NCBI RefSeq assembly: GCF_018449475.1
Contig: NZ_JAHCQH010000015.1
Location: 186,001 to 250,000, forward strand
Source of the DNA: Ancylobacter radicis
Lineage (GTDB): Bacteria; Pseudomonadota; Alphaproteobacteria; Rhizobiales; Xanthobacteraceae
DNA: 64,000 nt
Direction: 5' to 3'
Of this stretch, positions 34,324 to 43,755 are shown one piece after another. The position numbers and the translations under genes are program-made. Each line of letters starts with the position of its first letter. Position 1 is the first letter of the stretch. Under the pieces are notes generated by a model. That model made no database searches. It was not told where the DNA came from and saw only the letters and a list, made by a program, of their open reading frames with translations.

Positions 34324-37185
34324 CTACCCGATTTTCCAACGCCCGGTCGGCACTTCGGAGAACATATACTTCAGGTCGTCCTGCAACCACGCCATTGCTC
34401 CAGACACGACCGCGCTCTCGTCAGGAAGCTTGCCGAACGTGGTGTCCCGTCCTTTGAAGTCAGGTACACCGCCTCCACTCCACTGCACCACGCGATCAGG
34501 AAAGGCTCGTCCAAACTTTGCCAATAGCTGGTCCGTCTGCTTTGCATATCGCTGAATGAATTCTTCGCTGTGGTGATTGGGGCCCTCGTCAGCGAACGTC
34601 ACGTCCGCGCCCGCGTCGTCATAGGTCCGAACGGGCCAGCGCAATTTGTTTAGCGTAACATTCTCGTAGCCCCGTCGGGTATGGAACTCGGCGACAATAT
34701 CCAAACGCAAAGGCATGAGACGGAGCGTCCGCAGGTATGGTCGTAGAGCAGGCAAACTGCGTTCCACAATTTCGTTATAGGCCAATTGCCTGCGGCGGTA
34801 GTAGGCGTCGAGCGTTCCAACAAAGCGCTGTTGGTCGCTAGGCTCTCGTAGGTTCAGTTGGTCAAGGTCTTCCCACCATCGGTCCAGCCGGTCGATACCT
34901 TGGTCGCGCAACCAGCGTAGGTCTGCGAGGAGTTCGTCGATCGCGAAGCACTGTTCGCGAGAGAAGTTGCTACCACTCACCCACTCGCCAGCGTGCGGCT
35001 CGATGTGCTTGAGTGCTTGGCCAAACTCGGTCGGCTCCAGCGGGATATCATATCGACGGACGAGATGCCGGAGGCGCCCGAACGCGCGTTCCTCAGTCCA
35101 GACGCGCCCACCCAAAAAACTGCGGTGCTTAATTAGCTTATCGATCGCCTGCTTGACGCATCCGACGGCGAGAACGCGCCCCGCCTCCGGGCCGAAACCC
35201 ATCCGACGAAGCGCATGACCGTACATTCGGGGTGCGCGTTCCAACTGGTTGGCGCCGACGAGTGCCACCGGTTCATCGGCATCTGTCGCATCGAAGAAGA
35301 CATAGGCTATATCGTCTTCTCCGATATTGGCAACGACGCCCAACTTCTCAACCGGCTGACCAGCGATTTCTTCTCGCAACGGCCCGCTTATAGGGTCGAA
35401 ATGAGAGCTAACCAACGTCTCGACCGTACTTTGAAGATCACGCGCCAACCGCAGCCCATCTGCTTCAGTGATCTCGCCTGTGAACGGGTTGTCGAAGCCC
35501 GCGAAGCGTAGACTTCGGATGGCTAACCGCATGTCCTTCTGAGCTATCGCTTTCCACGCCGCGCTTCTCGCATCTTCCGTTGGGGCGGTTGACACGAGAA
35601 GAAACGCGAACTGGGATGACGGATCGAACATGAGGGCGTCCAAGCGGGCTCGATCCGGTGACGGGTTGATAGTCCAAAAATGTGCTGCCCGTAGATAATC
35701 CGCCAACGCTCCATGCTGCAGTTCGATGGTGGTGCCGCGTACCGTTATCGCGTCGTGTTCGGCTAAGCGCTGTAGCGTGTTTTCAGGATCGGCCCGATGG
35801 GTAAAGAGTTCGCAGGCCCGACCAACGTCAAGAGGTCGAGCCTCTGTTTCGACAGCGATTCTTTCAAGCAATTTCCGATAAAGTGCCCGGTCGATCGTGC
35901 CTGAGACAGCAAAGATGCGTCCGAGCCATCCTTCAAAGAGTGTCGAGAGATTGCTTGGGTAAGAATGATTCGACGTATAATACTTTAGTACTTGGTCTGC
36001 GAGCAGAGGAACTTCGCCTAAGCGATAGACAAAGTCCGGAGCACCGCTGAAGGCGAAGCGCGCATCAGGATTGGCCTGAGAATGCAGCTCGGCTAGATCG
36101 CGCAATTCGTCTGGCAGGAAGCCCTGGAGTTCCAGCGTAGTGAGGTTCAACTCCGTCGGCGCCGCCTGTGCGCGCGACATGACGAAAATCCGCGTGTGAG
36201 GATAGTCCGTCAAGAACGTGCGCAGTTGCCCCTCTACCCAAGATCGCCTCGCAGACTCGATTCGTTCGAAGCCATCGGCAATTAGCAGTAACCCTGCATC
36301 TCGTGCGATATCTCTCAGCCTGGCGACCGAGAACCCGGGTTTTTGCGCGGCCACCCGTTCAGCAAGGAATGCTTCGAGTTCATGCCCCGATTGGGTGAGA
36401 TCTGGAAGGAATACATCGATCGGTAGAACTTCCGTAGATCCCTCCCACCGTCGCTCGATCGAGTCATACATGAGCGATCGAGCGAGTAGCGTCTTTCCGA
36501 ACCCGGAGGCAGCGGTTATCAGCGCGCCGCGCCCCGGGAGGTCCAGCAACTCACGACTGTTCCATTCGTACAGGGTATCTCGTTCGCGCAGGCGTCGGGG
36601 GACAGCACTGGTCGCCGATGGCCTTGCGCGTTGATGCGCCGCCTGCTCGTAGGCACTGAGGTCGCGAGCCAGTAGATCAAACTGCTTGTACGCCAAGCCT
36701 CTACAATGATCCCGGAGCGCTTCAATTGACAGGATTCCCTCTATCGCACCGCGGTGCTGAGGAAGGTCTGTAATGTCGCATGCCAGTACGCGCGCGCTCT
36801 CGGACGTTGGCTGAAGCTGCCACACTTCGAGATGATGACCGTTGGTCAAGAGTAGAACGGGTGCACGAAGATGGAGTGCGTAAGACTCTCCTTGCTCCTT
36901 GCCCCCATCAAGAGGTTCGGTGGGATGTTTGCTCTCAACTACAATGAGAGAGGTTGCACGGCTGAAGGGTCTCTCAGCGTAGACGACGAAGTCCGCCTCT
37001 GGTTTCCGACCAGGGCGGCGCTGGCGCCCTTGCTGAAAGAGAACCGGCACCTTGGCAAGAATGTTGAGCCTATCGTGTCCGAGCGCTTCAAGGAACGGCA
37101 ACACGAACCACGTTTCGACGGTCGCCTCATTCGTGGCGGATCGACGCGCAACCGTTGTCCAGAATTCGTCGACTACCTCTGACAA
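34324..37185 (-). CDS. STAND/NACHT-like NTPase with N-terminal HsdR-type nuclease domain
   Basis: A protein of about 953 residues. The TTG at 37185 is preferred because GGAGG lies four bases upstream; an ATG at 37272 would add a 29-residue leader without likeness. The N-terminal 150 residues match the type I restriction R-subunit nuclease fold: NEATVETWFVLPFLEALG, EADFVVYAE with the Asp, SLIVVESKHPTEP with E-S-K, then a Gln/Glu helix and LLLTNGHHLEVW. A P-loop NTPase follows: Walker A ITAASGFGKTLLARS (about 223-237) and Walker B LLLIADGFERI (about 299-309). The remaining 600 residues are helical. Nuclease-NTPase-sensor is the classic layout of Avs-like and bNACHT defence proteins. Confidence 0.85.
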   Translation of the reverse strand: MSEVVDEFWTTVARRSATNEATVETWFVLPFLEALGHDRLNILAKVPVLFQQGRQRRPGRKPEADFVVYAERPFSRATSLIVVESKHPTEPLDGGKEQGESYALHLRAPVLLLTNGHHLEVWQLQPTSESARVLACDITDLPQHRGAIEGILSIEALRDHCRGLAYKQFDLLARDLSAYEQAAHQRARPSATSAVPRRLRERDTLYEWNSRELLDLPGRGALITAASGFGKTLLARSLMYDSIERRWEGSTEVLPIDVFLPDLTQSGHELEAFLAERVAAQKPGFSVARLRDIARDAGLLLIADGFERIESARRSWVEGQLRTFLTDYPHTRIFVMSRAQAAPTELNLTTLELQGFLPDELRDLAELHSQANPDARFAFSGAPDFVYRLGEVPLLADQVLKYYTSNHSYPSNLSTLFEGWLGRIFAVSGTIDRALYRKLLERIAVETEARPLDVGRACELFTHRADPENTLQRLAEHDAITVRGTTIELQHGALADYLRAAHFWTINPSPDRARLDALMFDPSSQFAFLLVSTAPTEDARSAAWKAIAQKDMRLAIRSLRFAGFDNPFTGEITEADGLRLARDLQSTVETLVSSHFDPISGPLREEIAGQPVEKLGVVANIGEDDIAYVFFDATDADEPVALVGANQLERAPRMYGHALRRMGFGPEAGRVLAVGCVKQAIDKLIKHRSFLGGRVWTEERAFGRLRHLVRRYDIPLEPTEFGQALKHIEPHAGEWVSGSNFSREQCFAIDELLADLRWLRDQGIDRLDRWWEDLDQLNLREPSDQQRFVGTLDAYYRRRQLAYNEIVERSLPALRPYLRTLRLMPLRLDIVAEFHTRRGYENVTLNKLRWPVRTYDDAGADVTFADEGPNHHSEEFIQRYAKQTDQLLAKFGRAFPDRVVQWSGGGVPDFKGRDTTFGKLPDESAVVSGAMAWLQDDLKYMFSEVPTGRWKIG

Positions 37186-37471
37186 GCTTCCTCCGCAACA
37201 TGTGTGCGCTCGACTAAGTTGAACAAACTCTTTGGCGGCGCGTCTAGGTGGAAACAGTCCGACCGCCCCCACCCATCTCGATCGTACAATTCGGGTTGGT
37301 CAACCTGATTGAAACCAGACGTTGCCAAAGGCAGCTTAGCGTCCGTTGCGGCCTCGGTCATTCATCGACGAAATGTCCGCTTCTCGTTTGAAGTCCCTAA
37401 TAGCGGACAGTCTGCCACCGGCCCCGAACCGGCCATTCGTCGTCGTCGCAGCGAACTTCTGCTTCTCCCCA

Positions 37472-38035
37472 TTAGGCGCCGTTAAGCGCCCAGCGATACT
37501 TCACGACGTTGCGCAGGACTTCGGGTCGGTCCCACTTCAATTCCAGCAGTTTCCGGTAGAACGGATCCTCCGCCACGCCGGGGAACATGTATTCAGGGGT
37601 CGGGCAGCGGTCGGTCTGGAAGTCCGGATAAAGGCTGATGATACAATCGATGTCCGTAATGGCAGTGTTCCGCTCGTGCGGACCGAACAACGGCAGTCCG
37701 CAGTGCTGGCGCAGGATGCTCTCGGGTCTGTGGGTGCGGAAGAAGTCGAAGTCCCGGATCATATACTCCATCTTGCGAATCGACGGCTACCGAAGGGGAA
37801 CAGATAGATGATCCCCTGGTGCTCGCCCCTCGGCACAGGCTGGTAGAAGGCCTTGCCGTCTGAAGTGCGCCGGAGAAGAAGCCAATGGTGGTACCGCTCC
37901 CGGCGGTTAACCTCTGCGCGTATCCTCGGCGGCCACGAGTCGATGCAAGGCCTTGCGGGTAGAGAAATTGAAGGCGGCCATCCAAAGCTCGGGTCTGCCC
38001 AACGTCTTTGTGGACAGATAAAAAGTGTGTACCAT
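37472..38035 (-). pseudogene. frameshifted gene downstream of the DUF5681 gene
   Basis: Begins five bases after the DUF5681 stop (MVHTFYLSTKTLGRPELW) and breaks after about 43 codons. A second frame continues plausibly (NRRERYHHWLLLRRTSDGK, GEHQGIIYLFPFG) and then stops. A third frame from 37771 gives 99 clean residues (MEYMIRDFDFFRTHRPESI to KYRWALNGA). The three pieces join end to end with protein-like composition, so I read them as one gene with two frame breaks, though the last piece may survive as a separate small gene. Family unknown. It is the third unit of the methylase operon. Confidence 0.5.
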
Positions 38036-38040
38036 CAGCC

Positions 38041-39054
38041 CTATCGCGGCGCGGCATTAATCCGATCGATCCAATGGTCGACGAAGTGCTCCAGCGCTCC
38101 GTCAGGCTCAGCCCGACTGACTTTATCGACGTCGATCCGACCATCGTTGAAAGCCATTGCCAGATCGATCCCGAAGCCAAGGATCTCTCTGGCCCGCTCG
38201 ACGTTATGGAATCGGTATCCGCGTGGCAGATTGTAGCCAAGGGATTGCCAGGCGCGATAAAGCTCCTTGAGCAGTGCGCGTTTTGCGCATGTCTCGTAGC
38301 GCAGCATCCGATTGGTAAATTCGGTGTCGCTAAGCCTGAAGCGCTTCGGCACAAGCTGATCTAATGCGATGGCGAAGAGCAAGGCGCCGCCTGGTTGGCC
38401 GGAGGGGTGGCCAACCGTCGGCGCGAGCCGACGATCAAGTTCATCCTGCATGATGAGCACATCGCGGAAACGTAGGTGCTCCTCAAGCTTCTTCTGCTCA
38501 TTCTCATCGACGGGGCCAACGACACGAAAACCGACGCGTTCGTCGATTACCACATCGTCGGGATGCGGCAGGAAGAACGGCGGCTCTTTGCCGGCGGCGA
38601 GCGCTGTGTGCATGGCGCTAGACGTCATCTCTTTATAATTTTTCGCCAATTCTATTTTTTCGCGGAGATAGATCGCCTCCTGTCGTTCGGTCGCCTGCGC
38701 CAGCTGGAGCGCGAGGCGTAGAGAGCGTGGATCGCCTTTGAGGGCCGATGCATTAAGCGCCCGAACCAAGGCCTGAGGCGTTGAAATCTCACTGACCGTA
38801 TCGCCTTCGCGAATCCGGACGGTGCGCTGCATGCCTTCAAGGATTGCGCGATAGGTCGGCAGATCCGCCGGTGAAAGATCCGTGCTCTTGGCGCGAGGAC
38901 CTCCGCTAGGATTGCCGGATGTGCCCTTCTGGAAACGGCTATGCTCAGGCGGCTTGCCATAACCTACTCCGTAAGCGACGTCCGCCTTCATGCGGCCGAC
39001 GGCCTCGTTGGAAAGGGTCTTCGCTTTCTTCCCGCTCTCATCTCTGTCAGCCAT
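38041..39054 (-). CDS. DUF5681 domain protein
   Basis: A 337-residue protein. The segment VGYGKPPEHSRFQKGTSGNP with following Gly/Arg residues is the DUF5681 signature, found near the N-terminus of many alphaproteobacterial proteins of mobile regions. The rest is mostly charged helices with a coiled-coil-prone stretch (RQEAIYLREKIELAKNYKEM), and no catalytic motif is seen. It overlaps the methylase gene by eight bases and is translated with it; a role in guiding or regulating the methylase is conjecture. Confidence 0.82.
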   Translation of the reverse strand: MADRDESGKKAKTLSNEAVGRMKADVAYGVGYGKPPEHSRFQKGTSGNPSGGPRAKSTDLSPADLPTYRAILEGMQRTVRIREGDTVSEISTPQALVRALNASALKGDPRSLRLALQLAQATERQEAIYLREKIELAKNYKEMTSSAMHTALAAGKEPPFFLPHPDDVVIDERVGFRVVGPVDENEQKKLEEHLRFRDVLIMQDELDRRLAPTVGHPSGQPGGALLFAIALDQLVPKRFRLSDTEFTNRMLRYETCAKRALLKELYRAWQSLGYNLPRGYRFHNVERAREILGFGIDLAMAFNDGRIDVDKVSRAEPDGALEHFVDHWIDRINAAPR

Positions 39055-40426
39055 GATGGGACCTCCGGCTCGAAGACCGGACAGGGCGCTTTGGCATTTC
39101 CCCTTCCAAACGCGCGCCAGCCGATTGGCGCTGGAGGGTCACCTCCTCAAAGGTACGGCCGTCAGCCTCAAGCGTTGCTCTCTTCCCGGTGAATGCTTCC
39201 CAGCGAGCGATTATGGTGTCGCAATAGGCTGGATCATACTCCAGGACACGGGCAAAGCGGCCGCAAGTCTCGGCGGCCATGAGCGTCGAGCCGGAGCCGG
39301 CGAAGATATCGAGCACCGTTTCGCCACGGCGCGAGCAGTCTCGTATTGCATCTGCGATGAGTGCGACTGGCTTCACGGTCGGGTGCATCGCCAGTTCCTC
39401 AGCCCTGTTTCCGCCGAGACTGCTGATGCCCGCATAATCCCAAACATTGGTGCGGTAGCGGCCCGTTTCCCCAAGCCCGAAGCTATTGGTGTGAGGACGA
39501 CCACCCACCTTGAAGACGAAGATCAGCTCGTGCTTGGAACGGTAGAAGGTGCCCATGCCGCCATTGGTCTTGTTCCAGACGCAGAGATTCTTCAGTTCCG
39601 AGAAAGCGACCTCGCTGGCATTCAGCATCTCGCGCATGTGGCGCCAATCCATGCAGACGAAGGCGATTGCCCCATCCTTGGCCACTGCGGCGGCATTCCC
39701 CAGCGTCGTCGTCAGGAAAGCGGTGAACTCAGGCGCCGTCATCTCTCCCGACGCGAAAGCGAATTCGCGATGACGCACGGTGCCGAGCCCACTCACGTGA
39801 CCATCGATCGGGACGTTGTAAGGTGGATCGGTGAAGATCAGGTCGATCTTCGCACCATCGACGAGCCGCTCGACATCCTGTCGCGACTGGGCGTCGCCAC
39901 ACAGGAGACGATGGCGGCCCAAGGACCATAGATCACCGGTTCTTGTAACCGCCGCTGACGTTACAGGCGGCACTTCATCAGCCGCGTCCGGAGTACCGGT
40001 TGCGGATTCACGCGCACGGTCGAGTGTGAAATCCACCTCAGCCAGGGAGAAGCCGGTGACGGTGACGTCGAACTCAAGGTCGATCAGCGCCTGCAGTTCG
40101 ATGGCGAGGATCTCCTCGTCCCACCCGGCATTCAGCGCGAGTTTATTGTCTGCCAGCACGTAGGCCCGGCGCTCCTCGGCGGACAAATGCGACAGTCGCA
40201 CCACCGGTACGGTCCCAAGCCCAATCTGCCTGGCGGCAAGCACGCGTCCATGTCCGGCAATGATCTCATCATCGTCGCCGACCAGCACGGGATTGGTGAA
40301 CCCGAAGCGCCGAATGCTCTCGGCAATCTGAGCGATTTGCTTCTTGGAATGGGTACGAGCATTGCCCGGGTAGGGACGCAAAGCCCCGATGGGTCTCATC
40401 TCAATGGTGGGTGCAGAAGTGTTCAC
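39047..40426 (-). CDS. ParB-domain adenine/cytosine-N4 DNA methyltransferase
   Basis: About 459 residues from a GTG at 40426 with GGAG upstream; a longer frame from 40522 adds residues unlike the family. The N-terminal ParB/Srx-like domain reads MRPIGALRPYPGNARTHSKK, GFTNPVLV, IAGHGRVLAARQIG. The C-terminal methylase has the catalytic TDPPYNV (motif IV) before the AdoMet motif FAGSGST (motif I), the order of beta-class N4/N6 amino-methylases. No restriction nuclease gene is adjacent, so it is an orphan methylase of the kind carried by phages and islands. The recognition site is unknown. An array of 11-bp repeats lies 143 bases upstream of its start. Confidence 0.92.
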   Translation of the reverse strand: MNTSAPTIEMRPIGALRPYPGNARTHSKKQIAQIAESIRRFGFTNPVLVGDDDEIIAGHGRVLAARQIGLGTVPVVRLSHLSAEERRAYVLADNKLALNAGWDEEILAIELQALIDLEFDVTVTGFSLAEVDFTLDRARESATGTPDAADEVPPVTSAAVTRTGDLWSLGRHRLLCGDAQSRQDVERLVDGAKIDLIFTDPPYNVPIDGHVSGLGTVRHREFAFASGEMTAPEFTAFLTTTLGNAAAVAKDGAIAFVCMDWRHMREMLNASEVAFSELKNLCVWNKTNGGMGTFYRSKHELIFVFKVGGRPHTNSFGLGETGRYRTNVWDYAGISSLGGNRAEELAMHPTVKPVALIADAIRDCSRRGETVLDIFAGSGSTLMAAETCGRFARVLEYDPAYCDTIIARWEAFTGKRATLEADGRTFEEVTLQRQSAGARLEGEMPKRPVRSSSRRSHHG

Positions 40427-40854
40427 AAACGTCGCTCCAGCGCTGCTGCTTCGATCGTGCCAAGGGAAATCGAAGAGAACAGTGAGGGAACGCGAGGTGA
40501 TTGCAAGTGCCCGCAAACCCATGACAGGGCTGAAAAAAGCCTTCGAAAACGGGTTTCAAATTCCGCCAGTTCTTAAAGGGCTCTTAAAGGCCTCTTACAG
40601 ACCTCTTCAAAGCTCTTAGGACCAAACAGGCTTCCAAATCGTCGCCTTCGGCAGCGATCACGAACGCGTGATGCCTGCTCCCAGCTTCGCCAACGGGTCT
40701 GCTCCCAAATGCGGGTCGCATGGAATCGCATCACACGGAAAACGAGTCGCCAGCCCAATACCTTTTTACCTCCAGAGTTTCGGATATCGACTTCAACAGG
40801 AAATCGAGCATTGCTAGCCCTACGCGTTATCCACGAAGCGTCGGAAGCAATGCT
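40427..40854. other. 428-bp divergent region with tandem repeat
   Basis: Promoter region of the methylase operon (minus) and the orphan acidic protein (plus). It contains the 11-bp repeat array at 40569-40620. Confidence 0.6.
40569..40620. repeat. tandem 11-bp repeat array (about five units)
   Basis: Units GTTCTTAAAGG, GCTCTTAAAGG, CCTCTTACAGA, CCTCTTCAAAG and a partial CTCTTAGG follow one another at 40569, 40580, 40591, 40602 and 40613. The shared core is CTCTTNNAG and the 11-base period places the copies on nearly the same face of the helix, as in an operator or iteron for a cooperatively binding protein. Confidence 0.75.
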
Positions 40855-41442
40855 ATGGCGACCCTTAACGTCGAAGGCCTCACGCTCCAGGTGATATATG
40901 CCGCCATTGATGGGGGAGACATCCACTACGAGATCAGTCTCCAGTGGAACGGCCAATCCGTGCTCAACACCGATATATTGAAGCGAGAGGCATTCAGGGT
41001 CGGGCACCCGCTGGGGTGGGTTTCTGCCCTAAACGGAGAGCCGTGCGCGCTCCTTCCGTTCCTGCGAAAAGTCGTCGACGAGGATGAGGCCGACTATTTC
41101 GAGACCATGGATTTAAGTCTCATTATCGCCGCCTACCCCCGCTCGGATTTCCCATTTCTGCCATCCCACTGGCGTCTTATCCCTAAGGACACAGATGACG
41201 CGATGGAAGTCGACCAGACGGTGGCTGTCGCGGCGGGAGCCGCATCCGAAGACTTCATCGAACTGATGATCTTCGTGGATGCCTTTAATTTTAAAGGGGC
41301 GCCGTACCCATCGGGAATAGGGGCAGGGATCAGGATGTCGCCGACCCGCAGCGATCTGTCGACATTCTACGACGACTTGAAATCAGAGTACGACGCTTTC
41401 CTCACGTCCTACGATGCCGTGGACGTGCATCGCTATCTGTAA
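40855..41442 (+). CDS. hypothetical acidic protein
   Basis: A 195-residue protein from the ATG at 40855 with GGAAG upstream. It has alternating strands (LTLQVIYAAIDGGDIHYEISL) and an acidic middle (VVDEDEADYFETMDLSL). No motif is recognised. Its negative charge could suit an immunity or DNA-mimic role given the island setting, but nothing in the sequence proves it. It is divergent from the methylase operon. Confidence 0.68.
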   Translation: MATLNVEGLTLQVIYAAIDGGDIHYEISLQWNGQSVLNTDILKREAFRVGHPLGWVSALNGEPCALLPFLRKVVDEDEADYFETMDLSLIIAAYPRSDFPFLPSHWRLIPKDTDDAMEVDQTVAVAAGAASEDFIELMIFVDAFNFKGAPYPSGIGAGIRMSPTRSDLSTFYDDLKSEYDAFLTSYDAVDVHRYL

Positions 41443-42555
41443 AGCAGCGCCGACGCGAGCACAGCGGTGTTGCCAACATCAGCCAGCGCGATGAGATATC
41501 GCTCACTGCGGCACGCTGCGTCCTCACCGCAAAGACGTCCCATCAACCGGACCAGGCCTCCCGCAAAAGCGCGACAGGGAACCGCTTCGCGACAGTCACT
41601 TGAACGGAAACGGCAATGCGGTCCCGTGCGGCGCCGGCGTGATCCGCGCTCGAGCAATTCCGTCCCGGATAATAACAATCGAATCCCGCACGGCGACAAT
41701 GCTGCTTCCCTGTTTGGGTTGCGAATGGCTTTCAATCAAGGAACCGCGTGTCCGACGATTTAGACCCAACTCACTGAAAGAACAGGATTCTCTGCGCGCC
41801 GTGCCGTGCGGGCTGACGTTCCTTGTTTTCTCCCGTAACAGGGAACCTCGCAGAGACAGGTTCGCCGACGACTACTCCCTCCGCCAAATTTTTCTAAGTC
41901 GTTGATTCTTATGTGATAAATCGACGATTGATTTGCGCTACCCCACCGCATACCCCACCTTCCGACAGGCATTACCGCGAATTGGGGCAAACTTTCCCGA
42001 ACGGAAAAGGCGGTGAGCCTGTAGCCCCCGCCCGTTGTCTGTCATCGATAGCCCTGTATGGGCGTCAGTCGTCGTCTTCGTCATCCGGCGGCTAGGCGAC
42101 TACAGGAATTCGGCTACCTTGAATTTGCCTGACGAGTAGCGTCAACGGGTCGGCAAAGCTGAACGGCCGGACTAGTGGCAAGGCTGAGGCGCAGTGATCT
42201 CGGCCACGCTGTACGCGACGGATGTCTGATAAGCAGTTTAGCCTGCTGCCGGGGTAGGCGATGATTTCTCTGGTGGGCAGTTCTCATTTCTCTTGCCGGG
42301 CCCTCGGGGCATTGCCGGCGAGTGAACGCGATTATCATGACCTGATCCCCCGCACGTCGAGTAATGACGGGATGCCGTCGAGAAGACGTCTCGATCCATC
42401 CTGAAACCGCCCTCGTGGCTGATGGCTGGTGGAATGAGGGCAATGGGAGCCGCGGGGGTGCTTCTGGCGAAGAGAACAACTGAGGCCGGCGACACCTTCA
42501 TTCGGGTTGTGTCGAGCCCGCAGAGCAATGCTTGACCGCCTCTCACTTCTCCAGC
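41443..42555. other. 1.1-kb gap at the right edge of the accessory region
   Basis: Contains the tRNA-Ser 3'-end copy at 41875-41887. Open frames on both strands lack ribosome sites and family likeness. The left part (41460-41860) may be decayed coding sequence. Confidence 0.5.
41875..41887. repeat. att-like copy of the tRNA-Ser 3' end
   Basis: CTCCCTCCGCCAA is identical to 8994-9006, the last 12 bases of tRNA-Ser(GGA) plus one base, and in the same orientation. It is followed by an AT-rich stretch (ATTTTTCTAAG). This fits one end of an element inserted at the tRNA, although 13 bases is short for an identity block. Confidence 0.5.
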
Positions 42556-43755
42556 CTACCGCTTCGCATCAGTCGCAGGGTGTAGGCATAGAAGTGACTG
42601 ACCAATGATGGCCCTTACTCCCGCCTTCCGGTCAAACGCGTCATCTCCGGCCTTCCTTCCATAAAGGGCGGCGTCCAACGCGGCGGTCTCGCATCCGCTC
42701 ACCGGCAGGCCGAGGTCGCGCCGGCGGCGGAGATAGGCTTCGGCCGCGCGGCGAAGGGCGAAAAGGTCTCCGGAGCGGGCCGCGCGCTTTAGCCGCCGGC
42801 GCGTCGGATCGACGGGGGAAAGCCGTCGAAGCGTGAGTAGGAGATGCGCCCTTCGGCGCGGCGCCAGCCCGGGGATGCACAGGGCGAGCCCGGTCAGGAT
42901 CCCGAGGACCGCGGCTATCACACCCAGCCCCGCTTCCGAAGACGGCAGCCGGCCCGTGCCGCTTCGATTGTCGTGGAAGCTGGCATAGCCGAAGGGGAGC
43001 GCGGGGATTTCCGCGTTTCGCATCTCGCGGGTCACCGTGTCGAACCACGCGATGGAGACAGGCGGCAGCACGCCGGGTTCTCCCGTCTTGGGGCGCAGAT
43101 GCCATTCCCACACCAGCGTCGTCACCGGGCCGGTGGGCGTCGGCAGCATCTCGCGCTGCTCCGGTGCGGCGAAGCTGATCAGCCAGGGCTCGCGAAGGAC
43201 AGGGCGCGGCGGCAGCCTATGCGGCAGAGCGCCATCCGCTTTCAGCGTGACACGACGGACCAGGGTCTCGCCGTCCCGCAGCGCGCCGGGTGCAGCCGAG
43301 AGAGTGTCCTCCATCGTCAGGGTGCGCGCCGACAGCGGCGTTCCCGCGCCGGGATAGGGAGCGACGGCAAGGCTGACCTGTGGCGCCGTCACGTCGAGCG
43401 GCGCGCGCAGGTTGTTCTCATCGACCACGGTGAGACGATGCGTCACCGGGCCGATCGCGAGGGTTCCGGCGTGACGAGGGAAGACGGCGAGATGCCGTTC
43501 GAACACCCGGACGGTGCGCCCTTCGATCTCCTCGTCGCGCCACTGGTCGCGCGCCAGCTGCAGCCAGTCATAGTCCTCCGAACCGGGGAACGTCAGCGTC
43601 TCCAGCGCAATCCGGCTGGTGTATTCGCCCCTCAGCGTCACCGGGATCATCTCGCCGACGACCGGGCGCACGCCCGCCGGCAGCAGCAGGCGCAGGCCAT
43701 CCCCATAGGCGTCACCGGCGATGAGAAGCAGGAACAAGCTGGCCCACCTCACCAT
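42556..43755 (-). CDS. BatD-like membrane-anchored protein
   Basis: A 399-residue protein with an N-terminal signal segment (WASLFLLLIAGDAYG), a long beta-rich periplasmic part and a transmembrane helix (LGVIAAVLGILTGLALCI) about residues 270-290, followed by a basic cytoplasmic tail. This layout and its position after the TPR and VWA genes identify it as the BatD-type component. Last gene of the operon; overlaps the TPR gene by seven bases. Confidence 0.75.
   Translation of the reverse strand: MVRWASLFLLLIAGDAYGDGLRLLLPAGVRPVVGEMIPVTLRGEYTSRIALETLTFPGSEDYDWLQLARDQWRDEEIEGRTVRVFERHLAVFPRHAGTLAIGPVTHRLTVVDENNLRAPLDVTAPQVSLAVAPYPGAGTPLSARTLTMEDTLSAAPGALRDGETLVRRVTLKADGALPHRLPPRPVLREPWLISFAAPEQREMLPTPTGPVTTLVWEWHLRPKTGEPGVLPPVSIAWFDTVTREMRNAEIPALPFGYASFHDNRSGTGRLPSSEAGLGVIAAVLGILTGLALCIPGLAPRRRAHLLLTLRRLSPVDPTRRRLKRAARSGDLFALRRAAEAYLRRRRDLGLPVSGCETAALDAALYGRKAGDDAFDRKAGVRAIIGQSLLCLHPATDAKR

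Noticed and set aside
37593..38354. 253-codon minus-strand frame
   Set aside because: Overlaps the DUF5681 gene and the decayed gene in another frame; Ser/Arg/His-rich without a domain.
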